Assembly: GCF_008180725.1 (NCBI RefSeq)
Contig: NZ_VTEV01000008.1
Location: 104,151 to 168,150 of the forward strand
Length of the DNA stretch: 64,000 nucleotides
DNA from: Sutcliffiella horikoshii
GTDB lineage: Bacteria > Bacillota > Bacilli > Bacillales > Bacillaceae_I
Direction of reading: 5' to 3'
The notes under the pieces were generated by a model that made no database searches, was not told where the DNA came from, and was given only the letters and a program-made list of their open reading frames with translations. The stretch's first letter is position 1, and each line of letters opens with the position of its first letter. This document shows, in pieces, positions 35,745-43,413 of the stretch. The translations under genes and the position numbers were made by a program.

Positions 35745-36871
35745 ATAATAACTATGACGTAATAATTATTGGTGGTGGTGTTAACGGTTGTTCCATTGCA
35801 TATTACCTTGCTCGTGAAGGCAAAAGTGTATTGCTTTTGGAAAGGGAAAAGTTGGCGGGTAAGGCATCGAGTGCAGCAGCAGGTATGCTCGGAGCACAAG
35901 TGGAAGTGACAGAAGAGGGAGCACTTTTTGAAATTGCCAAGGAAAGCAGGGCGATGTTTCCCTCTCTTCAATACGAATTGAAAGAGCACTCGGGTATTGA
36001 CATAGAACTTGTGCAGAAAGGGATGCTGAAGCTTGCAAGGAGTGAGGAAGAGGTTAGGCACTTGAAAAGCACGATTGCCTTCCAACAAAAATTAGGGGAG
36101 AGGGCAGAATGGCTTAATTCGGAACAAGTAATGGAAAGGGAAGGGCAGCTTTCTCAGGCTGTGATAGGGGCTATGAATATTCCTATGGATGGTCATGTCA
36201 ATCCCGTTCGACTGACACAAGCATTTGCGAAATCGGCTATCAACCTTGGAGCGGAAGTGAAAGAGTATGTAGAGGCGTACTCGCTAATCATGGATGGAAA
36301 TGCTATTAGGGGTGTGGAAACTAACAACGGAATTTTTTATGGGGAAAATATAATAGTGGCAGCAGGTGCTTGGAGTAAAAGGCTGCTTGAGGAGTGTGGT
36401 GTGAGTATTCCTGCTTATCCGGTAAAGGGGGAGTGCTTCTCTGTCTTTACAGATCGACCATTGCTCACAAGTACTATTTTTACGGAAAGCTGTTACCTTG
36501 TTCCGAAGAGTGGAAACAGACTGGTTATTGGAGCAACGATGATACCTGACACTTTTTCCGAGAATGTAACGGTAGGAGGGCTTTTTCAGCTAATGGAGGA
36601 GGCTGCACGTGTACTTCCTGCTTTGAAAAGTGCCACTTTTGAACGTTCCTGGTCGGGGATACGACCTCAAACAGGGGATGGTCTTCCATATCTCGGGCAG
36701 CATCCAAAGTATAAGAATCTCATCATCGCAACCGGTCATTACCGGAATGGGATCCTGCTTTCACCTATAACAGGTAAACTTGTATCAAAAATGATTGGGG
36801 ATGCGCGTATGCCAGCATATATGGAAGCATTCAAGATAGATAGATTAAAAGAATATGCAAAGGGTGAGTAG
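35741..36871 (+). CDS. thiO: Glycine oxidase ThiO
   Basis: 376 residues. N-terminal FAD Rossmann motif VIIIGGGVNGCSIAYYLA, then the second FAD contact and the C-terminal GHYRNGILLSPITGKLVS motif typical of ThiO. It oxidises glycine to the imine (dehydroglycine) used in thiazole synthesis by aerobic Bacilli. ATGA overlap with tenI and 2 bp spacing to thiS indicate a tight operon. Confidence 0.93.
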   Translation: MNNNYDVIIIGGGVNGCSIAYYLAREGKSVLLLEREKLAGKASSAAAGMLGAQVEVTEEGALFEIAKESRAMFPSLQYELKEHSGIDIELVQKGMLKLARSEEEVRHLKSTIAFQQKLGERAEWLNSEQVMEREGQLSQAVIGAMNIPMDGHVNPVRLTQAFAKSAINLGAEVKEYVEAYSLIMDGNAIRGVETNNGIFYGENIIVAAGAWSKRLLEECGVSIPAYPVKGECFSVFTDRPLLTSTIFTESCYLVPKSGNRLVIGATMIPDTFSENVTVGGLFQLMEEAARVLPALKSATFERSWSGIRPQTGDGLPYLGQHPKYKNLIIATGHYRNGILLSPITGKLVSKMIGDARMPAYMEAFKIDRLKEYAKGE

Positions 36872-36872
36872 T

Positions 36873-37076
36873 TTGAAACTGATTATTAATGGTGACGCTA
36901 TCGAAATTCCAGATTCAGTGAAAACCGTATCGGAACTTTTAGAACATTTTCAACTAAACCAGAAGGTAGTCATAGTGGAAAAGAACAAAGAGATTCTGCA
37001 AAAGGAACATCATGTAACAGAGAACGTGCAAGATGGAGATCAATTAGAATTAGTACATTTCGTAGGAGGCGGTTAA
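36873..37076 (+). CDS. thiS: Sulfur carrier protein ThiS
   Basis: 67 residues from a TTG at 36873 (GGGTGAG upstream), close to the usual 66; an upstream frame from 36855 overlaps thiO. The beta-grasp protein ends in the GG needed for adenylation and thiocarboxylate formation (LVHFVGGG). ThiF activates it and ThiG uses it as sulfur donor. Confidence 0.92.
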   Translation: MKLIINGDAIEIPDSVKTVSELLEHFQLNQKVVIVEKNKEILQKEHHVTENVQDGDQLELVHFVGGG

Positions 37077-37077
37077 T

Positions 37078-37845
37078 ATGTTGAAAATTGGTACATATTC
37101 ATTTAATTCCAGGTTGTTGTTGGGAACTGGGAAATACCCGGACTTTGATATTCAAAAGCAGGCGGTGAATGTTTCCGAATCGGAAATACTGACATTCGCG
37201 GTTAGAAGAATGAACATCTTTGAAGCAAGTCAGCCAAACTTTTTAGAAAAGCTAGATCTACAGAAATACACGCTGTTACCAAACACAGCAGGTGCTAAAA
37301 CGGCCGAAGAAGCTGTAAGGATTGCCAAGCTTGCGAAGGCTTCCGGTCTCTGCGACATGATCAAGGTGGAAGTCATCGGGTGTTGGAAAACACTACTGCC
37401 AGATCCGGTAGAGACGTTAAAGGCCACGGAAGAACTATTAAAAGAAGGCTTTACGGTTCTACCATACACTTCAGATGATGTCGTGCTTGCTAGAAAACTA
37501 GAAGAACTTGGTGCCCACGCCATCATGCCAGGAGCCTCCCCAATCGGCTCTGGACAAGGAATCATTAACGAGTTGAACTTGGGCTTTATTATTGAACAAT
37601 CCCATGTGCCTGTTATCGTGGATGCAGGAATTGGTTCCCCAGCTGATGCCGCGAAGGCGATGGAATTGGGAGCGGATGGAGTGCTATTGAATACGGCTGT
37701 TTCAGCAGCAAAAGATCCTGTGAAAATGGCAGAGGCCATGAAACTTGCGATTGAAGCTGGGCGTCTCGGGTATGAGGCTGGAAGAATGGAAAAGAAACGT
37801 TACGCGACAGCCAGCAGCCCAAGTGAAGGAATGAGTATCGGGTAA
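37078..37845 (+). CDS. thiG: Thiazole synthase ThiG
   Basis: 255 residues, (beta/alpha)8 barrel, normal length. The lysine forming the imine with DXP lies in DMIKVEVIG; phosphate-binding loops in [20 protein letters not shown] and [10 protein letters not shown]. It builds the thiazole phosphate from DXP, ThiS-thiocarboxylate and dehydroglycine. TAGGAGGCGGTTAAT precedes ATG. Overlaps thiF by TAATG. Confidence 0.95.
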   Translation: MLKIGTYSFNSRLLLGTGKYPDFDIQKQAVNVSESEILTFAVRRMNIFEASQPNFLEKLDLQKYTLLPNTAGAKTAEEAVRIAKLAKASGLCDMIKVEVIGCWKTLLPDPVETLKATEELLKEGFTVLPYTSDDVVLARKLEELGAHAIMPGASPIGSGQGIINELNLGFIIEQSHVPVIVDAGIGSPADAAKAMELGADGVLLNTAVSAAKDPVKMAEAMKLAIEAGRLGYEAGRMEKKRYATASSPSEGMSIG

Positions 37846-38873
37846 TGGACCGATATTCACGACAGACTCTGTTCGCACCGATTGGATTGGAAGGCCAAAA
37901 AAGCATCGGTGACAAACACGTGTTGCTCATCGGTGCAGGGGCGTTGGGTACAGGAAATGCGGAGGCACTAGTCAGAGCGGGAGTCGGAAAGCTCACGATA
38001 ATAGATAGAGATTATGTGGAGTGGAGCAACCTGCAACGCCAACAGCTTTATTCTGAGCAGGATGCACATGAAAAGCTTCCTAAAGCGGTGGCAGCAAAAG
38101 AGCGGCTTCAGCAAATCAATTCAGAAGTGGAAATAGAAGCACAGATTGCGGATGTGACTACAGAAATGTTGGATACATTAGTGAAAAAAGAGAGGTTTGA
38201 TCTGTTGCTTGATGCGACTGATAACTTTGATATTCGCATGATTATGAATGATATTAGTCAAAAGCATGTTATCCCTTGGATATATGGAGCCTGTGTAGGG
38301 AGCTACGGCATCACTTTTACCATTTTTCCAGGGGACACCCCCTGCTTGCAGTGTTTGCTGAAAACCGTTCCACTCGGTGGGGCAACCTGCGATACAGCCG
38401 GAATTATTGCCCCTGCTGTCGGGACGGTGGTCGCCCATCAAGTTGCAGAGGCATTGAAAATATTATCCGGGAACCTTGAAGACTGCAATCGAAAGCTTGT
38501 TTCCTTTGATCTTTGGAAGAATCAGTATGTCACCTTGAATGTAGAAAAATTAAGGGACCCTGAGTGCCTAAGCTGTGGAGAAAATAGGGTGTATCCCCAT
38601 TTATCTTTTGAAAACCAAACGAAAACGGCTGTCCTCTGTGGAAGGGATTCTGTACAGATACGGCCTGCGGAGACTTTTTCTGGAGGCAGGAGTCTGAAGG
38701 GAGTTAAAGAACTTTTGTCATCCCAAGGTATAAAAGTGGAAGCTAATCCATATTTGGTAGCTTTTCAAGCAGAAGGCCATCGCTTGGTAGCTTTCCAGGA
38801 CGGTAGAGTGCTAGTTCATGGAACAAAAGATATTGCTAGGGCAAAAACATTGTATCACCGATATTTAGGATAA
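37845..38873 (+). CDS. thiF: ThiS adenylyltransferase ThiF (E1-like)
   Basis: 342 residues. ATP-binding [20 protein letters not shown] and the E1 Arg/Asp pattern [19 protein letters not shown] are present, as are two CxxC zinc pairs (PCLQCL and ECLSCG). It activates the ThiS C-terminus with ATP. The last ~65 residues form a small extra domain common in Bacillus ThiF/MoeB. Part of the tenI-thiE operon. Confidence 0.92.
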   Translation: MDRYSRQTLFAPIGLEGQKSIGDKHVLLIGAGALGTGNAEALVRAGVGKLTIIDRDYVEWSNLQRQQLYSEQDAHEKLPKAVAAKERLQQINSEVEIEAQIADVTTEMLDTLVKKERFDLLLDATDNFDIRMIMNDISQKHVIPWIYGACVGSYGITFTIFPGDTPCLQCLLKTVPLGGATCDTAGIIAPAVGTVVAHQVAEALKILSGNLEDCNRKLVSFDLWKNQYVTLNVEKLRDPECLSCGENRVYPHLSFENQTKTAVLCGRDSVQIRPAETFSGGRSLKGVKELLSSQGIKVEANPYLVAFQAEGHRLVAFQDGRVLVHGTKDIARAKTLYHRYLG

Positions 38874-38888
38874 GGGAATGAGATACCT

Positions 38889-39692
38889 ATGGTAGCAAAA
38901 GTATTAACAATAGCAGGTTCCGATAGTGGCGGAGGGGCCGGGATCCAGGCAGACATCAAAACATTTCAGGAGCTGGATGTGTATGGTATGTCTGCCATCA
39001 CAGCCTTAACAGCCCAAAACACATTAGGGGTTCAAAACGTCTATCCGATACCTGTTGACATGGTATTAGAGCAATTGAATTCCATTGCAGAGGATTTGCG
39101 TCCGGATGCTTTAAAGACTGGAATGCTTTTCAGTGGCGTTATTATTGAATCGGTAGCCGATAAAATCGCCGAACAAGGATGGGGAAATGTAGTGGTAGAC
39201 CCAGTAATGATAGCCAAAGGGGGAGCAAGACTTTTGCAAGAGGATGCGATCAGGGCCATTCGAGAAAAGCTTTTACCGCTAGCAACCGTATCGACACCAA
39301 ATATTCCTGAGGCAGAGGTGCTGACGGAAATGACCTTGGATACCATGGATCGGAGGAAGAAAGCAGCTAAAATTCTTCATAAACTTGGCTCTTCCCATGT
39401 TGTCATCAAAGGCGGACATGGGCAAGAGGAAGAGTTAGTGGACCTTGTTTATGATGGCAATAGATTTTTTGAGATGAAAAGTATGCGCATTGATACAAGG
39501 CACACTCATGGTACAGGGTGTACATTTGCAGCAGCTATCACTTCAGGTCTTGCAAAAGGTTGTACAGCAGAGGATGCCATATTGACGGCGAAACGATTTA
39601 TTCATCGTGCCATTGAGGTACAGCTTGGAATTGGTAGTGGTCATGGTCCAACTAATCATTGGGCATACCGGAAAGCTGGCATTGGGGTATGA
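38889..39692 (+). CDS. thiD: Hydroxymethylpyrimidine (phosphate) kinase ThiD
   Basis: 267 residues, ribokinase fold. The signature [20 protein letters not shown] near the N-terminus and [18 protein letters not shown] with the catalytic Asp/Gly region near 210 are family-typical. It phosphorylates HMP and HMP-P, joining the salvage route (TenA/Yko) to ThiE. Overlaps thiE by 4 bp. Confidence 0.95.
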   Translation: MVAKVLTIAGSDSGGGAGIQADIKTFQELDVYGMSAITALTAQNTLGVQNVYPIPVDMVLEQLNSIAEDLRPDALKTGMLFSGVIIESVADKIAEQGWGNVVVDPVMIAKGGARLLQEDAIRAIREKLLPLATVSTPNIPEAEVLTEMTLDTMDRRKKAAKILHKLGSSHVVIKGGHGQEEELVDLVYDGNRFFEMKSMRIDTRHTHGTGCTFAAAITSGLAKGCTAEDAILTAKRFIHRAIEVQLGIGSGHGPTNHWAYRKAGIGV

Positions 39693-40339
39693 AAAGGGAT
39701 TGGTTGAGTGTTTATTTAGTGATGGGCAGTGTAGATTGCAATGGTCGCGACCCGAGGGATGTGCTGCAGGAAGCCATCAGCGGAGGGATAACTTTTTTTC
39801 AGTTTCGTGAAAAAGGGAACGGTGCCAAGGTGGGGATGGAAAAAAGGAAGCTTGCATGGGAGCTAAAGAATATTTGTAAGAGGCATGAAATTCCCTTTAT
39901 TGTGAATGATGATATCGCATTAGCGATGGAGGTTGAAGCGGATGGCGTGCATATAGGCCAAGAAGATACACCCTTTTCTGTTGTGGAGGAACGTGTAACA
40001 CCTGAAATGATTATCGGTGTTTCTTGTCACTCCTTGGAAGAGGCTGTTGCGGCTGTGAATGATGGTGCAGACTATATCGGAGTCGGTCCTATGTATTTCA
40101 CTACCACTAAAAAAGACATCAGGGAAGTGAAGGGGCCAGAAGTTATTAAGGAGATTAGGAATGCTGGTTTGACGGTTCCCATAGTGGGCATTGGCGGTAT
40201 TACCGTTGGAAACGCGACAGAGGTGTTTGCGGCTGGAGCTGATGGAGTTGCAGTGATTTCTGCGATTTCAAAAGCAGAATCCGCTTTTGAAGCCGCTAAA
40301 GAGTTTTCTCAATGTGTAGGAAAAGGTGTAGAGAACTAA
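39689..40339 (+). CDS. thiE: Thiamine-phosphate synthase ThiE
   Basis: 216 residues from the ATG at 39689, which overlaps the thiD stop (ATGA) and follows GGGG; a frame start at 39659 would overlap more. ThiE couples HMP-PP and thiazole phosphate to thiamine phosphate. FREKG, IVNDDIALAMEVEADGVHIGQED, YIGVGPMYFTTTK and VPIVGIGGIT are the substrate loops. It is the last gene of the operon. No strong terminator follows; the 21-bp array begins ~110 bp later. Confidence 0.94.
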   Translation: MKRDWLSVYLVMGSVDCNGRDPRDVLQEAISGGITFFQFREKGNGAKVGMEKRKLAWELKNICKRHEIPFIVNDDIALAMEVEADGVHIGQEDTPFSVVEERVTPEMIIGVSCHSLEEAVAAVNDGADYIGVGPMYFTTTKKDIREVKGPEVIKEIRNAGLTVPIVGIGGITVGNATEVFAAGADGVAVISAISKAESAFEAAKEFSQCVGKGVEN

Positions 40340-40450
40340 TTCAATTTAATTCTTCTTTGTTATGGTGGGTGCAGGAAGAAACTCTGAATTTTGTTGAAAT
40401 TTGGTATCAAAAGTGCACCATTTGAGCCAAAATTCCTCTCGGAAAATTCG

Positions 40451-40659
40451 TTTGGACAATATTCTCCAAGCTTCGGACAATCGATATGTATTAATGATTG
40501 GGGTTCGGACATTTGTACTAGGTCTTCGGTCAAGAAGTTGAGGTGTTTGGACATTTGAAAATTTTGTTCGGTCAACTTTCCGAAATCTTTGGACAACTTC
40601 TGAAAATCTTCGGTCAATTTTTAAAAAATTTCGGTCAAAAACCCGGAAACTTTGGACAA
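40451..40659. repeat. Array 1 of a 21-bp periodic motif (2 + 8 sites)
   Basis: TTYGGWCA motifs start at 40451, 40472, then 40504, 40525, 40546, 40567, 40588, 40609, 40630 and 40651. All steps are exactly 21 bp except one 32-bp step after site two. Motif form alternates TTCGGTCAA, TTTGGACAA, TTCGGACA. The 12 bases between motifs vary but tend to end AAAAYC or GAAAC; some units form small hairpins (TTCGG-N8-CCGAA). Decayed matches may extend it leftward (40400, 40421). See the matching array at 49808. Confidence 0.93.
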
Positions 40660-40873
40660 TTGAGCTCAGCAACCATTATAAAGCTGGGCGGACCATCTAC
40701 ATTCACCACCATAACTATCGGCCCAACATCAATTAATAGCGCTATTATCACTATGAAATCTTAAACGATTAAATTTAACCCTATTCACAACATTGTCAAA
40801 AATTAATCACTAATTCTACTAATCAATGATATAATTAAATTACCATTTGCTTTATAACATGTTTGCATGTAGT

Positions 40874-40908
40874 CCCCTGTTCTTAATTTGAGAGCAGGGG
40901 TATTTTTC
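40874..40908 (+). terminator. Terminator downstream of array 1
   Basis: CCCCTGTTCT / AGAGCAGGGG (one mismatch) with a 7-nt loop, followed by TATTTTT. It may end the thi operon or a short RNA starting near 40840. Confidence 0.7.
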
Positions 40909-40958
40909 TGAGGAAATAAAGAGCCTGCCGACTAAATACAGCAAGCCCTCATCACATA

Positions 40959-42188
40959 TTATTTTACAACCGCTTCTTCCTTGTTCATATCAATGGAAGG
41001 TCCGAAAAATTCGAATTTAATGTTTTCCTCAGGTACTCCAAGTTTTCCAAGCATAGAGATGATAAACTTCATGAATGGAACCGGTCCACATACAAAATAC
41101 AGAGCATCATTATCTATGTTCATCGCTTTAAACATATGTTCCGTGATGTAACCTTGTTCATGGAAAGCCCCTAATCTGATATCCTCTTCTAATGGATTTT
41201 CATAAACAAAAAGCTTCCTCCCGTTTTCCATCATATCAATGGCTTCCCTGACCTCATCTTTAAAAGCATGTAGAGAGCCATTTTTGGAAGCATGAATGAA
41301 AGTGGTCGGTCTTGCTGGTTGTTCTTTGGCGATGGTCTTCAACATACTTACCATTGGCGTGATACCGACACCTCCACTTATTAAGTACACTGGTGTGTCT
41401 TGATTTGTTTCAAGAATGAAGTCACCAGCTGGTGCAGTCACTTCTAATGTATTTCCTTTTTCTACATGTTCGTGAAGATAATTGGAAACGGCCCCAGCGG
41501 GATCTCCCATTTCTCTTTTAACAGAAATTCTAAAAAATTCACCATTAGATGCGTCTGATAAACTATATTGACGGTTGAATAGATTCATTTCACCAGGAAT
41601 GGAGAGTCTGATGGTAATGTATTGTCCAGGGGTAAAAGAAGGGACTGCGGATCCGTCGGACGGTTTCAAGTAGAAGGAAGTAATGAGCTCGCTTTCCTCG
41701 ATTTTTTCCACTACTTCAAAGTTTTTGAAATCCTTCCAGCCGCCCGTTTGTTGCGCTGCTGCTTCATACATCTCCTTCTCAACAGAAATGAAGACGTCTG
41801 CAATTATTCCATATGCTTCTCCCCATGCTGCAATAATTTCATCTGTTGCTGCATCTCCAAGAACAGCTTTGATTGCTTTAAGTAAATGATCACCAACTAT
41901 AGGATAATGTTCTGGTTTAACAGCCAAGCTTCTATGTTTATGGGCAATCTGTTTGACAGCTGGTAAAAGGACTTCCAATTGATCGATGTAAGTAGCTGCT
42001 GCATATATCGTGTTTGCTAAAGCGGTTTGCTGACGACCTTTCTTTTGGTTGGCATGATTAAAAACATTTAATAATTCAGGGTGGTTGGTAAATAGTGTTT
42101 TATAAAAATGCGTTGTGATCTCTTCACCTTTTACGGCTAACACTGGAGCAGTTGATTTAACAATTTGAATAGTGGTTGAGCTTAGCAT
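40959..42188 (-). CDS. hmp: Flavohaemoglobin, nitric oxide dioxygenase Hmp
   Basis: 409 residues: N-terminal globin domain (~140 residues, proximal His in IAHKHRSL), FAD-binding domain with FNRQYSLSDAS, and NAD-binding domain with YLISGGVGITPMVSML and FVCGPVPFM. It oxidises NO to nitrate with O2 and NADPH. Its promoter region has two NsrR-like operators (42212, 42259), matching NO induction. Ribosome site GGGAGGCATTCCA. The gene runs toward the thi operon. Confidence 0.95.
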   Translation of the reverse strand: MLSSTTIQIVKSTAPVLAVKGEEITTHFYKTLFTNHPELLNVFNHANQKKGRQQTALANTIYAAATYIDQLEVLLPAVKQIAHKHRSLAVKPEHYPIVGDHLLKAIKAVLGDAATDEIIAAWGEAYGIIADVFISVEKEMYEAAAQQTGGWKDFKNFEVVEKIEESELITSFYLKPSDGSAVPSFTPGQYITIRLSIPGEMNLFNRQYSLSDASNGEFFRISVKREMGDPAGAVSNYLHEHVEKGNTLEVTAPAGDFILETNQDTPVYLISGGVGITPMVSMLKTIAKEQPARPTTFIHASKNGSLHAFKDEVREAIDMMENGRKLFVYENPLEEDIRLGAFHEQGYITEHMFKAMNIDNDALYFVCGPVPFMKFIISMLGKLGVPEENIKFEFFGPSIDMNKEEAVVK

Positions 42189-42211
42189 TGGAATGCCTCC
42201 CTATTTTAGAA

Positions 42212-42234
42212 AAGATATATTTTAAATGCATCTT
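42212..42234 (-). promoter_or_regulatory. NsrR-like operator upstream of hmp
   Basis: AAGATATATTTTAAATGCATCTT, a palindromic 23-mer (written here as AAGATATATTT / AAATGCATCTT halves), matches the known AAGATGYATTT-type NsrR box with few changes. NsrR is an iron-sulfur NO sensor. Confidence 0.75.
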
Positions 42235-42258
42235 TATTATAAAATAGAGAGAGGATAA

Positions 42259-42281
42259 AAGTAATATATAAAATACATCTT
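42259..42281 (-). promoter_or_regulatory. Second NsrR-like operator
   Basis: One good half-site, AAATACATCTT, and a poor left half AAGTAATATAT. It is 47 bp from the first site, about 4.5 helical turns. Confidence 0.55.
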
Positions 42282-42363
42282 TAATAAATTGGTCACATGT
42301 CAGGCTTAGAATTGAACTCAAATTTATTTACATATTCTCTAATATACTAGTCATAGGCAAAAC

Positions 42364-42392
42364 AAAAAGGCCCCCATCGCTGGGAGCCTTTT
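42364..42392 (-). terminator. Terminator of the cold-shock gene
   Basis: Minus strand AAAAGGCTCCCA / TGGGGGCCTTTTT with a GCGA loop (one mismatch). Confidence 0.88.
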
Positions 42393-42409
42393 ATTTGCTG
42401 TGCTATAAA

Positions 42410-42610
42410 TTATGCTTTGTTAACGTTAGCAGCTTGGTCGCCACGGTTACCTTGAACGATTTCAAATGTAACAGATTGACCTTCTTCTAAAGATTTGAAA
42501 CCTTCGCCTTGGATCGCTGAGAAGTGAACGAATACGTCGTCTCCGTCTTGGCGCTCGATGAATCCGAAACCTTTTTCTGCGTTAAACCATTTTACTGTAC
42601 CTTGTAACAT
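42410..42610 (-). CDS. Cold-shock protein, CspB/CspD type
   Basis: 66 residues from ATG 42610 (AGGAGGTAACAAC upstream). Full CSD: RNP1 KGFGFIE and RNP2 VFVHFSAI, with [21 protein letters not shown] at the end. It binds single-stranded nucleic acids as an RNA chaperone. A long leader of ~180 nt precedes it from a TATAAT at 42797-42802; long leaders that refold in the cold are a known trait of csp genes. Which paralogue it is cannot be decided here. Confidence 0.95.
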   Translation of the reverse strand: MLQGTVKWFNAEKGFGFIERQDGDDVFVHFSAIQGEGFKSLEEGQSVTFEIVQGNRGDQAANVNKA

Positions 42611-42802
42611 GTTGTTACCTCCTAGTGTGCTTACCACACAATGTATTACTATTCTTGCTCTTAGAAATATCAAGGCGAAAGTTAAATCTTAACTTTGAAT
42701 CCTTACATACCGAACAAAAATAATTCTTCTTAAGAATAACAGTTAAATCCAAAAATAGCAACCCACGAGCACAAAACCCCAATTGTGCGTGTGCCTATTA
42801 TA
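42611..42802 (-). promoter_or_regulatory. Promoter -10 and long 5' leader of the csp gene
   Basis: TATAAT at 42802-42797 on the minus strand gives an expected start near 42790 and a ~180-nt leader. CACAATTGGGGTTTTGTG near 42770-42787 can form a hairpin next to the start. No better promoter lies closer. Confidence 0.5.
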
Positions 42803-42904
42803 TAGGTGGGAATTTTCCTGTGCGGGTCTGACCCCTTCTTTTAATTTAATAAATGTAACATCAGTGAAATATTTAAATTATTTTAATTTTGGTAATTTTG
42901 GTGA

Positions 42905-42934
42905 TTGACAAGTGCTTGTCTAGGGTGGTAAGTT
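42905..42934 (+). promoter_or_regulatory. Promoter with operator for the bmrB-bmrC-bmrD unit
   Basis: TTGACA at 42905 and TAAGTT at 42929 (18-bp spacing). A perfect palindrome, GACAAG-TG-CTTGTC at 42907-42920, overlaps the -35 box and could bind a repressor. Confidence 0.55.
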
Positions 42935-42992
42935 TAAAAAGTGGAAATTATATGAAACTAAATCAAATTTTAAGGAAAGGGAGGGTTCGAGG

Positions 42993-43091
42993 ATGATTAA
43001 GTTAATGACAATTGAAGTTGTAGATCGTAAGTCTAATAATTTAATAAATCTCGTGACCTGTCCTGTTAGAAATTCGGTTATTGTATTCTAA
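42993..43091 (+). CDS. bmrB: Leader peptide, BmrB-like, controlling bmrCD
   Basis: A 32-codon ORF (begins MIKLMTIEVVDRKSNNLINL, ends VTCPVRNSVIVF) with ribosome site GGGAGGGTTCGAG before ATG. It lies in the long leader of the BmrC/BmrD ABC genes, where B. subtilis has the bmrB leader ORF that governs expression by ribosome-mediated attenuation. Its 3' part contains GTGACCTGT, which can pair with the 5' arm of the next hairpin (43148-43156), so ribosome position can choose between structures. The assignment rests on position and structure; I cannot align it to B. subtilis BmrB here. Confidence 0.65.
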   Translation: MIKLMTIEVVDRKSNNLINLVTCPVRNSVIVF

Positions 43092-43146
43092 TCGAATTAT
43101 CTATTCCTTTTTACGTATAGCCGTATAAGGATATCTTTGTAGGAAA

Positions 43147-43183
43147 CACAGGTCACCATCAGGGCGTGACGTGTGCTTTTTTT
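43147..43183 (+). terminator. Attenuator hairpin in the bmr leader
   Basis: CACAGGTCAC pairs with GTGACGTGTG (one mismatch) around CATCAGGGC, then CTTTTTTT. ACAGGTCAC alternatively pairs with GTGACCTGT inside the leader ORF (43053-43061). Confidence 0.7.
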
Positions 43184-43190
43184 ATGGAGA

Positions 43191-43233
43191 AAAAAGGTGG
43201 CATACCGAGGAACGTTCGGTATGCCACCTTTTT
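43191..43233 (+). terminator. Strong second terminator in the bmr leader
   Basis: AAAAAGGTGGCATACCGA / TCGGTATGCCACCTTTTT, a perfect stem of 13-18 bp with a 7-nt loop, then GTTTTG. Genes downstream need read-through or an internal promoter (TATAAT at 43249). Confidence 0.92.
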
Positions 43234-43315
43234 GTTTTGATTTATTTCTATAATTTTCCAAAATATTATTAAATGGAATTAACAACACTTCCATATATAA
43301 CAGGAGGAATACAAA

Positions 43316-43372
43316 ATGGGAAATATTTATGTTCGGTTAATGATGTACAAAGTGGCTTCGGATGGAGGGTAG
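43316..43372 (+). CDS. 18-codon mini-ORF upstream of bmrC (uncertain)
   Basis: ATG 43316 follows CAGGAGGAATACAAA, a near-ideal ribosome site; product MGNIYVRLMMYKVASDGG. It ends 41 bp before bmrC. It could be a second leader peptide or give translation re-initiation. Confidence 0.5.
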   Translation: MGNIYVRLMMYKVASDGG

Positions 43373-43413
43373 CAAGAAACTAGAATTCAGCATAGAAGGG
43401 AGAATTTATCATT

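Larger units (their letters stand above)
40340..40958. other. 620-bp thiE-hmp gap: repeat array, possible small transcript, terminator
   Basis: It holds the 21-bp periodic array (40451-40659), then TCAGCAACCATTATAAAGC-type unique sequence to 40764 that is open in several frames but has no ribosome site, and a promoter-like TATAAT at ~40830 followed at 40874 by a terminator. Frames on both strands across the array look coding only because 21 is a multiple of 3. Confidence 0.5.

Noticed and set aside
37230..37739. 169-codon minus-strand ORF inside thiG
   Set aside because: Complement of a well-supported thiG; no ribosome site.
40346..40672. Minus-strand ORFs across array 1 resembling a coiled coil
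   Set aside because: Same cause: period divisible by three. No ribosome site and no partner in array 2.
40543..40764. FGQ-heptad ORF across array 1 (and the similar ORF at 49727-50026)
   Set aside because: Any 21-bp repeat gives open frames; there is no ribosome site, and the 32-bp step shared by both arrays breaks the frame.
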